Source: Camillea tinctor
Lineage: Eukaryota > Ascomycota > Sordariomycetes > Xylariales > Xylariaceae
Reading direction: 5' to 3'
NCBI GenBank assembly: GCA_022578605.1
Contig: MU394052.1
Span: forward strand, 1,426,001 to 1,490,000
DNA length: 64,000 nucleotides
Below are positions 43,027 through 53,665 of this stretch, piece after piece. The translations under genes were made by a program, and so were the position numbers. Numbering within the stretch: the stretch's first letter is position 1; each line of letters starts with the position of its first letter. The notes under the pieces were generated by a model. That model was not told where the DNA came from. It did not search any database and was given only the letters and a program-made list of their open reading frames with translations.

Positions 43027-45521
43027 TTTGGTCTAGAGAATCAACGATGGTTTGACCTCTAAGAAGGAGTGAGTGGAGATTAAGAGGTGAATAGAGAAAA
43101 GAAAAAGATAGAAGGAGGTGAAAATGGATGGATGTTGCAGGTCGAGAGAAATATTTCTACTGCGACTGGGTCCGCAAGAGAAAGGATTTTTTTTGGGGGG
43201 GGAGGGAAAAAAAATAAAAAATTGCTGCGGGTAGCTGCAAAGAGAACAGCTTTTTCTAGCGACTCTTCCCGGATCCACCGCTAAGATAGCGTCCACTGGT
43301 GCGGTTGCCCCGAGACCCAAAGGGCGAAACTGCAGTCACGTGCGAGATGAACGCCTATTTTTTCAAAAACATCTACCAATCGTTTTCTCAAATTCACCAA
43401 GGTCACAGGGTTAAGCTTGGTTACAGAGGATGCGCTGGGTTGTCTCTGAAGTGCTAAGTTACTAAGTCCTGGTTTCCAAGGTTGTCTGTGCTAAGCATAT
43501 ACATGTGGCCCGTGCATGGGTACTCACCGGACAATATCGGAATCTCAAAGCTTAGCACGTAAGAAAGGGAAGGTGTGCGTTGCCCTAGGTAAGAAGTAAG
43601 TACCTCACTACTATGCCCGAATACTACTACTGAGGTTTACTCGAAGATTCGGTACATACCAACCTACAGATTTAGTACTGCTACTGCTACCGCTACTGCT
43701 ACCTGTAGCCAAACGGATTGGACAAAATAACCCGAACGAACCTGTTTTTTTGTGACGGGTTTTATTCAATTACTCTACTTCTCCGCGAGATCTAACCCGT
43801 GACCCCATGATTTGAGATAGATGGATATAGATCTCAGTACCAACATCTAGTGACCTAAGTTAGTACCGTACCTAAGCACAAAGATGAAATAAAAATTATT
43901 TCACCGTTATTTGCAGATCCTACTGGGTTATCTTACGTCGTTACATACACAACCTGACCTGACTAGTACCTAACTCCCTACTGCCAGTCTATAGGTACCT
44001 AACCTAACATAACTTACATGTAGGTGCTAACTCTAGTAGGTCTCTCTGTACCTAGCCCGGCACCACCGTCTTTTCGGTAAGTCAGGCCGGTCAAAAAAAA
44101 AATCGCATCCACATTCACAGGTTATCTCCAGGATTCCCAGGTACTTTTAGTCCAAAAGCTTCCCCCCAATCTAGGCTATCATTTGAGGTCTTTCTCTGTC
44201 TAGTCTGTCCGCTCCCCCGAGTCAAGATTTCGGCTTAACAAAGCAGATCCGGGTTGCCTACGTCTGCTGCGGTTTGCTTGTTACCTCTTACATAGGACTA
44301 GAACACACTCGCACACGACTTATACCCGCTTTTACCTATCTCCATAATCTCTACGTGCTTAAGTCTCGTGCCCCATATAGACATCACCAAGGGAAAAAAA
44401 AGTATTTACGTACATATATGTCACAGCATAAACCTACAGATTTATACCGCCATGTAATCTACTCTGTAGGGATGCTACTTACTTCGAATCAAGTACACGA
44501 CAAATTTACGTAAATCGATTCATACCGCCTCTTGAATCAAGAGAAATCCCCTTTATCATGCACCTGCAGCAGCCGACTTGGGCGGCACTACATAACTGAC
44601 TTTCTGTTTTTCAGGCGGCAAATCCAATTCCATCTCAACCTGAGGGGTATATTGATCTCACCAAATCCTCTCCAAGGTTAGGACGATCCGTGGTGGATTA
44701 GGTAGGCAATGTTAGGGTTTAGATGCACCCCCTTTTGAGACTACCCACGCAGATTGAGACATGTCTGGTACATACAGTACTAGGTTAGTAGGTTAGTGCA
44801 GAAGAAATGCATCAATCCAAGTCAGAATGAACCTTATGTCAGTGTCCTTTAGTGAACATGGATCAACTTCTTTTACTTGGATACACTCTGGTTGTCCATT
44901 GGGTGAGCCCAAGCCAAATACCACCCAACATAGAGTTAATAGTCAATACTTACCTGGTAGGTACAGTGCCCTATAAGCATGCAAGTACCAGTTCAATTAT
45001 CACATATACCTAGGTATATAACGTGATTACATGTATACTAATAGATATATCTATATCGTATTAGATGAGAATAGACATAATCCAAAATGATACGTTAAAA
45101 TAGAATATTAGAGATACAGGTGCAATATGAAGTTCTTTGTTGCCAAGGTGCCTGTCAATTTACTACTATAGATGATGATGGACCTGCTTAACATTTGGCT
45201 TTGCGGCGAAGATCACTTTGCAATATAAAACCAACCCTATCGCAATATAGCCGTTCCGTACGATGCAGGACCTTGTCGTCGACGTTCACCATGTGCCACT
45301 TCCCGGTGCGAGACTGTTTTGTACGCAGAACTCAGGGTATTTTTTTTTATTCTGACCCCTATCTGAAAGCAGCTGAAAAGCTCTTAACCGTGACCATCCC
45401 AATGCTACGCCGAGGATCAAATGCCTGAATCCATCATATCCCATCCGCGAACCACCAGGTCCGTCAAACTCTCGGCAACCGAAGCCATAATTTTTTTCAT
45501 TGTATCGTGAGAATTGATGGT
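43027..45521. other. 2.5-kb intergenic region, no gene recognised
   Basis: Contains the carrier promoter, then AT-rich DNA with many ACCTA/TAGGT words (about 43850-44060) and a TACCTAGGTA palindrome (45007-45016). No coding signal. Confidence 0.5.
43337..43342. promoter_or_regulatory. CACGTG site upstream of the ADP/ATP carrier
   Basis: CACGTG in the context GTCACGTGCG, 311 bp upstream of the start codon. Likely a bHLH (Cbf1-type) site by motif; not proven. Confidence 0.4.
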
Positions 45522-46084
45522 TTAGTCCGAAGCACCGACGGCCCGGGCTGCACATAAAAGGGTCAGTACGTCGTCATCTCTCGCCTAACAATCTCGGGTT
45601 CTTCGACATACTGTAGATCTTCATCTTGCTGTGCGTAACGACGGGCTTGATCTGGCCCTTCTCCTCGAGGTCCTTCAGGCACTTTCGTGCGAGCGAACCG
45701 TTGATCTTTAGTCTGTCGACGAGGGTAGCGACGGTGACGAGGCGGTACGACTGGACATCCTTGTAGAGCTTCTCGGAGGTGGTCTTGTCAAGCATAACAG
45801 CGTGCTGGGCCTTGTCCTTGACTGAGTTCGGGGAAAGAGAGAACAAAGTTAGCTATAGTCCCAGAGATAAAAGTGTTCGCATTCACGGGTTCGTCGTCAT
45901 CATGGCTTCGGCGAACGTCCGTTTGGCGAGATTTCGGTAGGTAACTTGCCTTTGCCCCTGTAAAATAAAAATGTTAGCTGCGATGATCAATTCGAGAAGA
46001 CAGTTGCAGTATTACTGCAAGAAATGTTACATACTTAGACCACTTCTTCTTCTGTTTCTTCGCACCGGTCGCTGCGGGAGCCAT
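45522..46084 (-). CDS. rps25: 40S ribosomal protein S25 (eS25) with an 8-nt microexon
   Basis: Minus-strand exons 46084-46035, 45957-45950, 45821-45612 and 45547-45522 give 97 residues. Intron 1 (45958-46034) is GTATGT...GCTAAC...TTACAG. Exon 2 is only GGGCAAAG. Intron 2 (45822-45949) begins GCAAGT, a GC-AG intron with an otherwise ideal donor, and ends ACTCAG. Intron 3 (45548-45611) is GTATGT...TACTGAC...GTGCAG. The product reads KKQKKKWSKGKVKDKAQHAV, then DKTTSEKLYKDVQSYRLVTV, ending KMKIYTRAVGASD, which fits eS25 throughout; omitting the microexon breaks the frame. eS25 sits in the 40S head near the E site and supports IRES and other non-canonical initiation. TCACGTGA lies 125 bp upstream. 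Confidence 0.96.
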
Positions 46085-46624
46085 TTTGTCGATGTTCTGC
46101 TGTCGGTGTTGCGGGAGATGGGATGTGTGTGATGATGGAGGGGCCGAAAATAATTGAATTTTAGATTTCAATGGTGTTCGCTTCAGCGTTGTGGGCGCAA
46201 ATTTCAAATCACGTGACTATATTCACTGTGGCGAAGTAACGTGGCACTGTAAGATCCGTGTGCATTCAAGTATAAAAGTGGACCGTGCACCATCAGTCCT
46301 TGAGATACGTACCTATGTACCTAGGAATACCTAGTTGTAAGTCATATGGACCTACTTCGTATCTAACTCGGTTCTCCAGGACTGTTACTACTGTAAGGTT
46401 TTATAAACCAGGTATTTCGAAATGCATTCGCATTGCTAACTACTCTATTATATAACTTTGAAAAGACTTAACTAGCAATAAAACGCATCGCGAAATACCT
46501 CGAACGATGAACTACCTATCAAGTATGACGGACGATCTTATCTAGACTCTAGACTCCAGGCTCTAGTAGAGATATCTGCAAGCTGCATAACCTATGTAAG
46601 AGCTGGCGTCTTTAATCCTTCTAG
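46085..46624. other. Intergenic, with rps25 promoter
   Basis: Promoter of rps25 and the 3' flank of the pseudo-protease gene; contains a TCACGTGA palindrome and ACCTA words. No gene seen. Confidence 0.5.
46209..46216. promoter_or_regulatory. TCACGTGA palindrome upstream of rps25
   Basis: Eight-base palindrome with CACGTG core, 125 bp upstream of the rps25 start, the right distance for a core promoter activator. Cbf1-type factors are plausible binders. Confidence 0.5.
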
Positions 46625-48621
46625 CTACTTATTTCCTTCATCTTTCTGAGATTTCTTGTATGCAGCACTGTAAACAGCATCCAGAAGAGCAACAAAATAC
46701 TTGATGCGAAGAGCCTTGCAAACCTGTCTATTCAGCTGCCGGGTTTCAGGTTTCCCGTTTCGCCTCATAGCTTCGGCGTGCAAGATAATATGAATCCCAC
46801 TATCCTGTTCCGATGCTGCCTGGCAGTCAACTTCATGGACTTCATGTATATTAGCACGATCTATGGCGCAAGAAGATAGCAATGACAGAACAGTCCTCAA
46901 TCTGTCCTTACCCCCTGCAGGATCCAGGAAGGAGATAGAATATTTTCCCTGAGCTATCGTGGAAGTGACGCATTGAACAAGCACCCATCCATTATTTATA
47001 AACAATGGGATTTGAATACCGTAGTGTTTCTCGAGGGTCAACTTCAAATTCGCCGTTTTGGGGATATCGTCCTCACCCATGATGGCCCAGTTGCCCGCCA
47101 AATCTCGCCGAATCAAATATTGAACAATATCCTTCCCGAGATTCCCGCCCATGAACTGGATCAATTCTTTTGGTAGTAATGTTGTGTTCATATCTAATCG
47201 TAACGGTTTTAGAGGCTGAACAAATGCAAGTGAAGACTGCTCAGGGTGCTCGATGATATAGGAGCGATCCAATCCCCGGAGGTGAACCACGGTGGGTGTA
47301 AGACCGTGTTTGATGCAATGGGAACTCAGCAGAGATCCGAAGTTTTGGGCTAGTATGTCGGAACCTCCCAATTGCTTGAGTAGAGCGTCCCCAATTTCAG
47401 CTGCCATAGACCTAAAGAACTCCCCCAGTGAAGTTGATTGGATTATGTTAATCAAGGCCTGCCAAACGTAGGGAAATTTATACATATTGAAAAATGTTTC
47501 CTTCGTATGATGAGTGAGCTCGTAGAACGGGAATAGAACAAGAAAGTTCAGACCCCCAAAGGCTTCTTGCATTGCCGACATTCCCTCGCCGAGCTTTAGG
47601 ATATGTAACCACTTTTTCGTCTCTGATACTGATGCGTGTTTTGACTCCCTTTCGCTTTGCTTCATTCTCTTCTCCATCTGGGCGAATGTAGTACATGTAC
47701 TCCATTCTATACTCTCTTCAAGTGACCCGGCTCCCGCTAGGCCCTTACGTTCCTCCATCAGTTTCTTCATATGTTCTTTGCATTTCTGGAAACATCTGAA
47801 GGATATGATGGCTTGCAAGACGTGATCCTCGGTAGAAGTTACTGCTCTATTCCATGATATGATTATGTCTTCTATATTTCGTGGTTCCCTGTAGACCGAG
47901 ATCTTACCCTCTTTCATGAGAGAGAACATCTTTCTAGCCTGGAAATAGAGGTAGAATGGGTTTAGAAGCTTGGAGAAATCGAGAAGACCCGCGATCATCT
48001 TCTTTCGCCTTTCGGTAACATCGAGTTCGTTCACCAATGGCATAACACTGCATATCTCGTCTTTGGTAATGAAGGTCGGAACCCAGATTCCCAGGCGAGA
48101 TAGCCCATACTCAAAAGTAGTGCTATGCGTTAGATATTCGCCTAGACTGGGGTGGGTATCTGATTTTGCGATGGGGTCTGCTGCCGATGGCAGCTTTAGT
48201 AGAGATATATCATTCGATGTATCATTCGGTTTAGAGAGTGTACGAGACACGGATGCTATCTTTAAGTCCTGCTTGTAAGTAAGCCAATTGTTCTACCTAT
48301 TGACTAGATAGTAGCAAAGCATGGATATGACAAAGTTACCTGTTCCTTGGAGCTACCTCCCTGCTTGGTCTGGTTAGTAGTAGCGAATAAAGACACCCGG
48401 AAATGTTCGCTTAACTTCTGAAGCACATCTGCGCATAGACGTTGGTAGATTGTACTGCTATCTGATCTACTTTCGACCATAGATAAGATGTTAACCCCAT
48501 GGATTTCATCGAATAGCCTGTTGAGTATGTCCTGGCGATCCTTCCTCAACAATATATGCTCTACGACTTCATCTACCTCCATAGATGGATCACTGAAGGG
48601 AGAATTCTCTTGGCGTGCCAT
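46625..48621 (-). CDS. Unknown protein with a degenerate Ulp1-like (C48) fold, two exons
   Basis: Minus-strand exons 48621-48340 and 48268-46625 give 641 residues. The intron (48269-48339, 71 bp) has GTAACT and AAGCAG and is phase 0. The first 300 residues are helical and not recognised. Residues about 500-600 resemble the core of Ulp1/SENP cysteine proteases: IPLFINNGWVLVQ (HW position, here GW), YSISFLDPAGG (DS position, Asp kept), and VDCQAASEQDSGIHIILHAE (Q...DCGIY position, with Ser for the nucleophile Cys). If this alignment holds, His and Cys of the triad are lost, so the protein would be a pseudo-protease. It may bind SUMO or another ubiquitin-like protein, or be a domesticated, decaying copy. 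The assignment is motif reading by eye; another fold is possible. Confidence 0.55.
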
Positions 48622-50006
48622 AGCGTTATATACCCATGGGTTTGGACAGTACTGGATATAGAACTTGTTATGTCAGTAGATGTACTTGATAGTAGGTATT
48701 CGCAGATGTCACTTCGTAAGAGCACTAGGTAATAGATGCTTATCGGTGATGAACATCGAGTCCCGCACTAAATTATGAGTCGTAGGTGATTTTTGTTAAG
48801 ATTAGAATGAATATGCATTCGGAAGTGCGCATAGTGAACTTGAACCTGGCACATTATGTGATCAATCCATTGCCTATTTAGACGACCAATGAGTAATTAA
48901 TGGCGAATAGTGGAGGAAAGACTGACTACTGGTGGTATTAGGACCGTCATCAATGCATATGGAGTTTGAATCCTCCTTAGGGCACCTCTTAGTAGTATAT
49001 GAATTATTATGTGGGGTTTTGAGATATTCAGGGAGTATGAAATTGTAGGGTATGAATTATGTGGACGTATGAGTAGCTGGAAAAGATACACCCCCAAATA
49101 TCTGAAAGGGATCTGAGGACTGCGAGTCCAAATTTGTCTACGCTACTTCCAAGTGTTTGGTGTTGTGTGCTTGTGGGAAGGAGGCATATCGTGATTGCAG
49201 TTAATAGTTACTTAGGTATGTGTAAATAGTGTGATTTCATTTTTATATCGAGTATCGTTAACCTTTCGTCGACCCGAGCAAGAGCGTTTCTGCTATTATA
49301 TAGTGCGTCTCCGGTAAGGATGTAAATTTTAGTTTATATATGGCTGGTTCATCTGACGATATAAATTCTTTTAGCTATTACGTACCTCAAAGTCGCGATA
49401 TCAAGTTACCGTCGGAGGTAGTAGTAGAAGATAAGCTTTCAAGGTAGGTAACATTTTATGGAAACATTTATGCACTGCCACATTACGACAGCCACGCAAT
49501 TGCCATACGCGTGCTGCATACTTGCCTACAATAGGTTGGCTGCAACCTGCAGTGTGACCTACTTCTCCCCTTCAGCCCCTCCAGGGATCCCCCTGAAGCC
49601 ACTGCAAGCCCTCTGCAAAGTTACTGCAAGGTCCTGCACAGCCAGACAGCTTAAGTGGATCCGCGTCTCGGACTTGTTAGTCCCTGAAAATGCAACTCAG
49701 AACTCTCAGAACTCTCAGAACTCTCAGAACTGAAGTCCCGCTGTCCCCGTCGTCGTCACTTACAACTAAACATTGTTTTTTCCCCTCCCACTTCTTTTCG
49801 TGATACCTCAGGTCCACTACAACACGTACTTAAACCCATTGTGACGGCAGATCGGGTATTATTGAAGCATGTAATAAATGTGTTCTAATCCTCCGTCTCA
49901 ACAATACCCTTTCTCTCCATCTGTGTCCAGCCTGTGTCCAGCGTAAAAAGCAAAAACCCCCTCTCCTGATCTATTTTCAGTCGTCTGAGCAGGAGAGGAG
50001 CCAACA
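48622..50006. other. Divergent intergenic region of 1.4 kb
   Basis: AT-rich, with a 9-bp tandem repeat at 49696-49731. The pyrimidine-rich end (49890-50000) is likely the leader of the next gene. The 91-codon frame at 49458-49733 ends in the repeat and is not considered a gene. Confidence 0.5.
49696..49731. repeat. 9-bp tandem repeat, four perfect copies
   Basis: CTCAGAACT repeated four times without mismatch, about 280 bp upstream of the gene at 50007. Confidence 0.92.
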
Positions 50007-51869
50007 ATGCCGGGCCGTCACGATGCTCTAGGGCTCTCCCTACGTCGGTTTGCCCCTCGTCGCATTTCTTTACTCCTAGTCGGCCTTGGCTTATTTGCCT
50101 TGTTTACCCTCCTCTTCACCTTGCCCGGCGCAATACCTACTAGTCCGAGTCTTTCGAAATCAATCGCCGACCACAAATTCTCTATACCTAACTACAGGGA
50201 CAAGTTCTCCTCGAGCATCTTGAATCCATTCAGACCCGCTGCACATGCCCCGCCCGAGCAGAAAAACTCGACCTACGGTGGAAGTTCGTGGTATTCGAAT
50301 TGGAACTGGAGAAGTCCCTTTTCCTCCTCTATCACCCTAGACGAAAATCGATCGCTTCTTCCGCCCCTGAAAGATCGGCCTGCTATATACTGTTACTACG
50401 ACACTACTATCGAACGAGATGCTTCTATAGCTAACGCCGAGAGCGCTCTGCTCCTAACCTGGAGACGAGCATGGTGGGCACAAGGGTTCAAGCCGGTTAT
50501 ACTTAGCGCGGGAGAAGCTATGAACAACCCGTTATACGACGAACTTCAGAGACTAGAAATGGAACCCACCCTGAAAAAAGATCTCATGAGATGGCTCGCT
50601 TGGGAAAACATGGGGGGTGGGTTGTTATCAAGCTATCTACTACTCCCAATGGGCGCTCGCGAGGACCCGCTGTTATCCTTCTTGCGAAGAGGAGAGTATC
50701 CGGCTCTGACAAGATGGGACGGCTTAGATGACGGCCTATTTGCCGGTTCTAAGACCGTGATTGCGGATGCTATTACCAAGGCTCTTCGAGAACCCCTTAT
50801 AAAAAAAGCCAAGGACCTAGTTAGTGCAGTCGCTGTTGAGACGTTCCAGGTCGATTTGACCCACCAGTCCCTTGCACTTTACGACACCAAAACCCTCGAG
50901 AAGACATACAGCAAGGTCTCGGAAAAGATGGCAAAAGACCGTGCTGAAGGCCTACAGAGTCTAAATCTTCTCATCAACGCTCATCTTCATAGCACTTGGC
51001 TGGGTTTATTTAGCAAGGGCATCGCTGTGCTCAAGCCTCTGCCTGCCCACACGACTATCATAGTTGAGCATGCACTAGAACTTGCGACTAGGCTCGCTAC
51101 CTGTGGCGACACGCCAATGCCATCTTCGTGTCCTCCAAACATACCAAAGTGTACGCCTTGTAATCCTTCACGCCCTATGAAGATTACAATGCCAGGAAGC
51201 TACCTCAACCGCACCGATATCTACACTATCGGTACTGTTCCGCACCCTTACACCTTGCACACGCTCGACTCTCTTCGTGACACCATAGATATTACCTGGA
51301 TCCGGCGGGATACGGAACGCGATATGTGGCTTTATGCTGTCTTTCAGGAACTCCTCGGCAAGAGCATGTCCGGATCTGCCCGTGTAGTCCACTACAAAGA
51401 AGCCGTAGCTGGTGACTTCGCGACGTCTCACACTATTTGGCTTACTGCCGAAAAAGAGTCTTTGCCGCACGATTTGGATTGGTGGTTCGGCTTCGAGATA
51501 CCGGAGATCGATGCCGACGATGATAAGCACAAAATCAAGCCGCAGCGGGAAGGCCCAGCGCCTAGCGAAGACGACCTGAAGCGAGAACCGGGGCTGCTGA
51601 AAAGAGCCCGGGATGTGGGGGCGGCTGATTCGGGTCCGGATGTGAAGCTCCGCGATGCCATGGAGGCGTGGAACTTGGCCGACACGGAAGCTTGGCGGTT
51701 CGCTAGGGCGTTCCTGGCACGAGCCAGGGTCGAGAGACTAAAGTGGGAGGAAGAGGAGAGCAAGTACGCTGGCGGTGCCGGCAGCGATAAGGACGCTCTG
51801 CAACAGACCAGCAGTAGCAGTTGGTTGCGATGGGGAGACGATGATGACGACGATGAAGACAAGGATTAG
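50007..51869 (+). CDS. Type II membrane protein of unknown function (Golgi glycosyltransferase-like layout)
   Basis: Single exon, 620 residues, ATG at 50007. A short basic N-terminus (about 1-18) precedes one membrane segment (about 19-42, ISLLLVGLGLFALFTLLF), so the bulk is probably lumenal. The lumenal domain begins near residue 125 (DRPAIYCYYDTTIERD) and contains WWAQGFKPVIL and RWLAWENMGGGLLSSYLLL segments that look like the sugar-nucleotide-dependent capsular/OCH1-type transferases, where a substrate-facing acidic motif would be expected; I could not identify a DxD with confidence. Several Cys cluster at about 368-391 (ATCGDTPMPSSCPPNIPKC). The tail is charged and ends in an acidic DDDDDDEDKD run. 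Conserved-looking across its length, but I do not recognise the family by name. Confidence 0.72.
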   Translation: MPGRHDALGLSLRRFAPRRISLLLVGLGLFALFTLLFTLPGAIPTSPSLSKSIADHKFSIPNYRDKFSSSILNPFRPAAHAPPEQKNSTYGGSSWYSNWNWRSPFSSSITLDENRSLLPPLKDRPAIYCYYDTTIERDASIANAESALLLTWRRAWWAQGFKPVILSAGEAMNNPLYDELQRLEMEPTLKKDLMRWLAWENMGGGLLSSYLLLPMGAREDPLLSFLRRGEYPALTRWDGLDDGLFAGSKTVIADAITKALREPLIKKAKDLVSAVAVETFQVDLTHQSLALYDTKTLEKTYSKVSEKMAKDRAEGLQSLNLLINAHLHSTWLGLFSKGIAVLKPLPAHTTIIVEHALELATRLATCGDTPMPSSCPPNIPKCTPCNPSRPMKITMPGSYLNRTDIYTIGTVPHPYTLHTLDSLRDTIDITWIRRDTERDMWLYAVFQELLGKSMSGSARVVHYKEAVAGDFATSHTIWLTAEKESLPHDLDWWFGFEIPEIDADDDKHKIKPQREGPAPSEDDLKREPGLLKRARDVGAADSGPDVKLRDAMEAWNLADTEAWRFARAFLARARVERLKWEEEESKYAGGAGSDKDALQQTSSSSWLRWGDDDDDDEDKD

Positions 51870-52359
51870 ATCTCTGGAAACCTTTTTGGGTATCGAAAGG
51901 GGTCTTCGATTATTGATTTTTATGACGTGCATTTGATTCTCGGACTAGCATGGAGTTTGCGATCGGTGGGCTGTTTTTAGGGGATTAGACTAGATCCTAC
52001 TCTAATAAGATACGCATAACACTACAGCCATTGAGCGTATCTCGTTTCCGAGGAGCTTGCAGAAAAGTGCACGACTGAGTGTAATTTTGACATTAAGTGT
52101 TCCCTCGCGCCAAACTTCCTCTAATGAATGTAAGCGGAGGCAGAGCACTCCAGGGCTAGCTACCTATCTAAGGGGATGGGGATATACTGTTGAAGAATAC
52201 CCCCGAGACGAATTGAAGACGGCAAGTGTTGAGACTTGTTGGGTGAAGGATCATATCGAGTATAATGTTAACACGAAATCAAGGAAAGAAAAAGAAAAAA
52301 CTTCAAGACAAACCCCCTTTTCCTGCTTCTTCTCCCCTCTCCCCCCCCCAAGACCCTCC
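51870..52359. other. Intergenic between convergent genes
   Basis: 3' flanks of the type II membrane protein gene and the SET/post-SET gene. No gene seen. Confidence 0.5.
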
Positions 52360-53665
52360 TTAAACCACAACCGTATCCCCACCCATCTCCCCGCTCAGCT
52401 CCCGCGACGTCGCGCCCCGCCTCGTCAGCCCTCCTCCCGCCTCGGCACCAGCACAAGCGCCGCCGCCAGAGGCCCGTCCGCGTGCAGTCGAGCTCGCGAC
52501 GTAGGACCGCAGCGCCAAGCGCGCGGCCTCGACGACCTTCTCGGCGTGTGCGAGGGCGTTGCGCAGCGCCTGGGTGGTAGTATCGTCGTCGTCGGCGTCA
52601 CCACCATGTGCGATTGCGGTTGTGGATGGGGGAGGAAGGACGGCGTTCCCGTTCTGCTGCTCTTCCTTGAGCTCGTGGATGTGCCCGTTGAGCCAGGTGC
52701 CCGCGAGCTCCGCCGGGGTCATGTCGCGGGCCCCGGCGATGCGGCCCCGGCAGGAGGGGGCCCCGCAGAGGCAGTCGAAGGGCTGGGCCATGGACCATTC
52801 GGTCGAGGGGTAGAAGAACTAGGGGGTGGGACGTGCGTGGGGCTGAGAGTGAGCTAGATATAGGTTTTTTTTTTCTCTTTCTGGGTTATGTTTGGGAAGA
52901 GGGGGGGAGAGGAATAGGGATATTATGACCAAAGGGAGAAAGGAGAGGTGGTGACCAACTGTGAGCTCATCGCCGGGTTTGAGGCCCTTGGGCCCGGCGA
53001 TAATGTTGAGGTTTGCGGTGTCGAAGATCTATATGCATTTATCCATTGCAAGCAAAGTTAGTGGTTGTTTTATAGTAGATTATCTTTCGTAACGTTGGAG
53101 AGGAGGCTGCATCTTCTCTCTCTCTCTCCCTTTTAAACTCCCTTTGGTAGAAAACAGAACCGCGACCTTTTATTCTTATCCAAGGGGCAGAGTCTAGGGG
53201 CTGTGCTTACAAGAGAAGGCTCGCATGAATGATTCTTCATAAAGCGACAATTAGCAAAGAAATACTTAGGTTAATTACGTGCATGTATTTTAAAGCAGAT
53301 TAAAGATACTTGGGAGCTTAAGGAGAGGTTTCTAGAAACGGGAATGCTTTTTACAACATTCTAATGAACTAGAGGAGTATGCTCATGGCACATCCAAAGG
53401 GAGAATCCCAACAATTGCCGTGGCTACATACGATATATAGTAGATCGCTGTTCAGGTTGAGGTGCTGGGCGCGCCCACACTGAACAGTTGCGTATGTAGG
53501 CGCCTCGGCTAGAGTGCACGGTGGGAAGTCCATTTTTGCATATAAGCCAAATGGCGGCAGAGACACCTTAGAGAGACTCTTAGACGTAAATTCGCGATCA
53601 TTAATTATGACATCCTGGATATCCGGGTGCGATGGTTGCTGCCAAGTGGGGGTCAACGGTGCCAT
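52360..53665 (-). CDS. Compact SET/post-SET-type protein, four exons including a 24-nt exon
   Basis: Minus-strand exons 53665-53432, 53234-53211, 53028-52960 and 52818-52360 give 261 residues. Introns: 53235-53431 (GTATGT...GCTAAT...TGAAG), 53029-53210 (GTAAGC...CATATAG) and 52819-52959 (GTTGGT...CCCTAG). The second exon encodes exactly NHSCEPSL, the SET-domain NHSC motif (79-86). Exon 3 gives GPKGLKPGDELT and exon 4 gives FFYPSTEW, equivalent to the SET ELTFDY strand, followed by a post-SET-like Cys cluster FDCLCGAPSCRG (123-134). The usual N-terminal SET elements are short or absent, so methyltransferase activity is uncertain. The C-terminal half is Ala/Gly-rich and GC-rich. Such compact SET-C-terminal proteins recur in fungi; substrate unknown. 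The gene could easily be missed because no single exon is informative. Confidence 0.85.
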
